From Accumulibacter sp. (lineage in GTDB: Bacteria > Pseudomonadota > Gammaproteobacteria > Burkholderiales > Rhodocyclaceae), in contig JAISNE010000289.1 in the NCBI GenBank assembly GCA_031276375.1, forward strand, positions 1 to 10,728: a stretch of 10,728 nucleotides of DNA, in the 5' to 3' direction. Shown in pieces: positions 8,066 to 10,728 of this stretch (position 1 is its first letter; each line of letters opens with the position of its first letter). Both the position numbers and the translations under genes were made by a program. Below the pieces are notes generated by a model. The model worked only from the letters and a program-made list of their open reading frames with translations. It had not been told where the DNA came from and made no database searches.

Positions 8066-8823
8066 AGCCGCACCTCGATACCGCGCTCGCGCATGTATTC
8101 CTTGGCCTGGCGCACCGTGTATTCGCCGAAGTGAAAGATGCTGGCGGCGAGGACGGCGTCCGCCCCGCCGAGCGACACGCCGTCGGCCAGATGCTGCAAA
8201 TTGCCGACCCCGCCGCTGGCGATCACCGGCACGTCGACGGCTTCCGACACGGCGCGCGTCAGGGCCAGATCGAAACCGTTCTTCGTCCCGTCGCGGTCCA
8301 TGCTGGTCAAGAGGATTTCCCCGGCGCCCAGATGCTGGGCGCGCCGCGCCCATTCGACGGCGTCGATCCCCGTGGGCTTGCGCCCGCCGTGGGTAAAGAC
8401 TTCCCATTTGCCGGGCGCCGCCTGCTTGGCGTCGATGGCCACCACGATGCACTGGTTGCCGACCTTGTCCGCGGCCTCGGCGATCAGCTCGGGATGCTCG
8501 ACCGCCGCGGTGTTCATGCTCACCTTGTCGGCGCCCGCGTTCAGCAGACGGCGGACGTCGGCCACCGCGCGCACGCCGCCGCCGACGGTCAGCGGAATGA
8601 AGACTTGCGCGGCGCAGGCCTCGACGACGGAAAGGATGATGTCGCGCTGGTCCGAGGACGCCGTGATGTCCAGGAAAGTCACTTCGTCGGCGCCCTGTTC
8701 GTCGTAGCGGCGGGCGATCTCGACGGGATCGCCGGCGTCGCGCAGGTCGACGAAGTTGGTGCCCTTGACCACCCGGCCGGCGGTCACGTCAAGGCAAGGG
8801 ATGATTCGTTTGGCGAGGCCCAA
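8062..8823 (-). CDS. hisF: Imidazole glycerol phosphate synthase, cyclase subunit
   Basis: HisF uses ammonia from HisH to convert PRFAR into imidazole glycerol phosphate and AICAR. It is a (beta/alpha)8 barrel of 253 residues, the usual size. The catalytic aspartates are Asp12 in PCLDV and Asp131 in VAID. Other hallmarks are LTVGGGVR (78-85), SMDRDGT (174-180) and VIASGGVG (200-207). The start is a TTG at 8821-8823, giving [13 protein letters not shown]. No ATG, GTG or TTG lies further upstream before the hisA stop, and starting later would remove the first barrel strand. A GGGA lies 7 bp before the TTG. It follows hisA after 23 bp and overlaps hisI by 4 bp if the GTG start is used. Confidence 0.97.
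   Translation of the reverse strand: MGLAKRIIPCLDVTAGRVVKGTNFVDLRDAGDPVEIARRYDEQGADEVTFLDITASSDQRDIILSVVEACAAQVFIPLTVGGGVRAVADVRRLLNAGADKVSMNTAAVEHPELIAEAADKVGNQCIVVAIDAKQAAPGKWEVFTHGGRKPTGIDAVEWARRAQHLGAGEILLTSMDRDGTKNGFDLALTRAVSEAVDVPVIASGGVGNLQHLADGVSLGGADAVLAASIFHFGEYTVRQAKEYMRERGIEVRL
8071..8076 (-). promoter_or_regulatory. Shine-Dalgarno favouring the GTG start of hisI
   Basis: On the minus strand GAGGTG lies inside the end of hisF, 5 bp before the GTG at 8063-8065. The later ATG at 8048-8050 has no comparable site. This decides the start chosen for hisI, with moderate certainty. Confidence 0.55.
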
Positions 8824-8830
8824 GGCGGAT

Positions 8831-8834
8831 TCCC
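8831..8834 (-). promoter_or_regulatory. Weak Shine-Dalgarno before the TTG start of hisF
   Basis: On the minus strand GGGA lies 7 bp before the TTG at 8821-8823, between the hisA stop and hisF. It is short but correctly spaced, and it is the only purine-rich match in this 23-bp gap. Confidence 0.45.
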
Positions 8835-8846
8835 GGTAATGATGCG

Positions 8847-9608
8847 TTATTGGGCAGGCGCGTCATCGGCGCCGGATATCCGGTCCGCCTCGGCCTGCGC
8901 CTCGGCGAAATCGAGCGAACCGTCGTAGATGGCGCGTCCGGCGATGGCGCCGATGATCCCTTCACTCTCGACCGCGCACAGTTTGCGGATGTCCTCGATG
9001 CTGAACAGGCCGCCGCTGGCGATGACGGGAATCCGCAGCGACTGCGCCAGCTTGACGGTGGCTTCGATATTGATGCCGGAAAGCATGCCGTCGCGCCCGA
9101 TGTCGGTATAGATGATCGCCTCGACCCCGTAATCCTCGCATTTCCTGGCCAGATCGATCACGTCATGCTTGGTCAGTTTCGACCAGCCTTCGACCGCCAC
9201 CTTGCCATCCCTGGCGTCGAGTCCGACGATGATCTGTCCGGGGAAAGCGCCGCAAGCGTCGTGCAGGAAACCGGGATTCTTCACCGCCGCCGTGCCGATG
9301 ATGACGTAACCCAGGCCGCTGTCGAGACAATGCTCGATGGTGTCGAGATCGCGGATGCCGCCGCCCAACTGAACCGGAATCTCGTCGCCGACAGCGTCGA
9401 TGATCTCCTTGATCGCTTTCTCGTTCCTGGGTTTTCCGGCGAACGCGCCGTTCAGATCGACGACATGCAGGCGGCGCGCGCTCTGTTCAAGCCAATGAGC
9501 CGCCTGTTCGCCCGGCGAACTGGAGAAAACGGTAACCTCATCCATGAGTCCCTGCTTGAGACGGACGCATTGCCCGTCTTTCAGGTCAATCGCGGGAATG
9601 ATCAGCAT
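8847..9608 (-). CDS. hisA: ProFAR isomerase (HisA)
   Basis: HisA opens the ribose of ProFAR by Amadori rearrangement to give PRFAR, the substrate of HisF-HisH. It is a (beta/alpha)8 barrel homologous to HisF. The start ATG at 9606-9608 gives [20 protein letters not shown], the classic N-terminus with Asp8. Further marks are VQLGGGIR (79-86), VGLDARDG (128-135, Asp131 or its neighbour in the active site), YTDIGRDGM (167-175, Asp169) and VIASGG (195-200). At 253 residues it is about ten longer than many relatives because of an Ala/Asp/Glu-rich tail after residue 237. The 63-bp gap from hisH is pyrimidine-rich in the coding direction and shows no Shine-Dalgarno. It lies between hisH and hisF in the operon. 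Confidence 0.97.
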   Translation of the reverse strand: MLIIPAIDLKDGQCVRLKQGLMDEVTVFSSSPGEQAAHWLEQSARRLHVVDLNGAFAGKPRNEKAIKEIIDAVGDEIPVQLGGGIRDLDTIEHCLDSGLGYVIIGTAAVKNPGFLHDACGAFPGQIIVGLDARDGKVAVEGWSKLTKHDVIDLARKCEDYGVEAIIYTDIGRDGMLSGINIEATVKLAQSLRIPVIASGGLFSIEDIRKLCAVESEGIIGAIAGRAIYDGSLDFAEAQAEADRISGADDAPAQ

Positions 9609-9671
9609 TTTGCAAGACGAAGGTAGTTGGGAAAGAAGAAAATGGACGAATCGCAAAAGGAAACCCGCGCC

Positions 9672-10322
9672 TCAAGGCTTCCATTCGACAAAATTGGACA
9701 GCAACGCCAATCCGGCCTGCGCGCTCTTTTCGGGATGACATTGAATGGCGAAGATATTATCCCGCGCCACCGCGCTGGTAAAGGGGATGCCGTAGCCGGT
9801 GGTGGCGGCGACGCAGGCGCGATCCAGTGGATCCACATGATAGCTATGCACGAAATAAAAACGCGCGCCGTCGTCGATACCGTTCCACAGCGCGTGCGGA
9901 CGATTTCGCGCCACTTCGTTCCAGCCCATGTGCGGCACTTTCAGCCGGACGCCTTCCGGCGTCACCATCCGCTCCGCCGGAAAGCGGCGCACGCGCCCGG
10001 CGAAGATGCCCAGGCCGGGCACATGACCTTCCTCGCTGAGTTCGAACAACATCTGTAAACCAATGCAGATGCCGAGAAACGGCTTGTTCGCCGCCGCGTC
10101 GAGCACGGCCGGACGCAATCCGCGCGCGTCGATCTCGCGCATGCAATCCGGCATCGCCCCCTGCCCCGGAAAGACCACCCGTTCAGCGGCGGCGACCAGC
10201 GCCGGATCGGAAGTGACCACGACCTCGCGCGGCCCGGCGACGTGGACCAGCGCCTGCCATACCGAACGCAGATTGCCCATGCCGTAATCGATGACGGCGA
10301 TCGTTCCCCCGCGCTCCGCCAT
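9672..10322 (-). CDS. hisH: Imidazole glycerol phosphate synthase, glutaminase subunit
   Basis: HisH is the class I glutamine amidotransferase that supplies ammonia to HisF in IGP synthase. The 216-residue protein starts with AVIDYGMGNLRSV near residue 9. The nucleophile is Cys86 in GICIGLQ, and the rest of the triad is His196 and Glu198 in CHPEKS. VPHMGWNEV (129-137) and FYFVHSYHV (155-163) are also family blocks, with PGQGAMPDC forming the oxyanion region. The ATG at 10320-10322 shares one base with the hisB stop (TGATG), so translation is probably coupled. All three catalytic residues are present, so the subunit should be active. Confidence 0.97.
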   Translation of the reverse strand: MAERGGTIAVIDYGMGNLRSVWQALVHVAGPREVVVTSDPALVAAAERVVFPGQGAMPDCMREIDARGLRPAVLDAAANKPFLGICIGLQMLFELSEEGHVPGLGIFAGRVRRFPAERMVTPEGVRLKVPHMGWNEVARNRPHALWNGIDDGARFYFVHSYHVDPLDRACVAATTGYGIPFTSAVARDNIFAIQCHPEKSAQAGLALLSNFVEWKP

Positions 10323-10728
10323 CAGAGCGCGCCCTTGGTCGAAGGCACGCTCCCGGCCGCGCGCGGGTCCGCCTCGACGGCCATGCGCAAGGCGCGCCCG
10401 AAAGCCTTGAACAGCGTTTCCGCCTGGTGGTGCGCGTTTTCGCCGCGCAGATTGTCGGCGTGCAGCGTCATCGCCGCATGGTTGACCAGCCCCTGGAAAA
10501 ACTCGCGCACCAGATCGACCTCGAACACGCCGATCGTCGAGCGCCTGAAATCGACGTTGAAAGAAAGGCCCGGACGCCCCGAAAGATCGATGACGACGCG
10601 CGAAAGCGCCTCGTCGAGCGGCACATAGGCATGCCCGTAGCGGCGGATACCCTGCTTGCCGCCCAACGCGCGGGCCAGCGCCTGTCCGAGCGTGATGCCG
10701 ATATCCTCGACGGTATGGTGCGCGTCGA
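10322..10728 (-). CDS. hisB: Imidazoleglycerol-phosphate dehydratase, 5' end outside window
   Basis: HisB removes water from imidazole glycerol phosphate to give imidazole acetol phosphate, using manganese. The visible 134 residues run from the window edge to the TGA at 10322-10324. The missing part is upstream, beyond the right edge. Both metal-binding signatures are visible: [10 protein letters not shown] at the very start and [15 protein letters not shown] near residues 95-109 of the fragment. VEVDL-like [22 protein letters not shown] lies between them. The C-terminus ends in STKGAL, usual for the single-function bacterial enzyme, with no fused phosphatase domain on this side. It is followed by hisH with a one-base overlap. 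Confidence 0.96.
   Translation of the reverse strand, partial: DAHHTVEDIGITLGQALARALGGKQGIRRYGHAYVPLDEALSRVVIDLSGRPGLSFNVDFRRSTIGVFEVDLVREFFQGLVNHAAMTLHADNLRGENAHHQAETLFKAFGRALRMAVEADPRAAGSVPSTKGAL

Overview
The window is about 10.7 kb of high-GC bacterial chromosome. It looks like a betaproteobacterium, with the Rhodocyclales the likeliest order. The clues are the cluster yggS-proC-yggT-yggU divergent from pilT-pilU, the gene order hisB-hisH-hisA-hisF-hisI, and groESL under an HrcA/CIRCE operator. The taxonomic call is inferred from gene content, order and protein character; no database was searched. Nearly all the DNA is housekeeping or conserved cell-surface machinery. I see no transposase, integrase, phage gene, CRISPR array, tRNA or rRNA.

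Layout from left to right. At 1-162 (+) is the end of a gene with a SPOR-like C-terminus, followed by a roughly 290 bp non-coding gap. Positions 455-2806 (-) hold a tight four-gene unit, transcribed yggS, proC, yggT, yggU: PLP homeostasis, the last step of proline synthesis, a membrane protein and a DUF167 protein. Adjacent genes overlap by 4 bp or lie 2 bp apart. At 2868-5072 (+) are pilT and pilU, the paired retraction ATPases of type IV pili, divergent from yggS across about 60 bp. Positions 5073-5407 carry a GC-rich hairpin, a sigma70-type promoter and a perfect CIRCE operator in front of groES (5408-5698) and groEL (5771-7420). After groEL come a 14-bp tandem duplication and a long 18-bp-stem hairpin. 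From the right edge back to 7637 (-) runs the distal part of a histidine operon: hisB (5' end cut by the window edge), hisH, hisA, hisF and hisI. It converges on groEL.

How the genes work together. HisB, HisH, HisA, HisF and HisI are consecutive or cooperating enzymes of histidine synthesis, and HisH and HisF form the glutamine-dependent IGP synthase. GroES and GroEL form the chaperonin. PilT and PilU drive pilus retraction for twitching motility and DNA uptake.

I did not find a previously undescribed system. The points worth a second look are small: the CIRCE and promoter geometry, the hairpin and tandem repeat after groEL, the absence of hisE next to hisI, non-ATG starts for hisF and probably hisI, a pyrimidine-rich leader without a Shine-Dalgarno before hisA, and a visible internal duplication in YggT.
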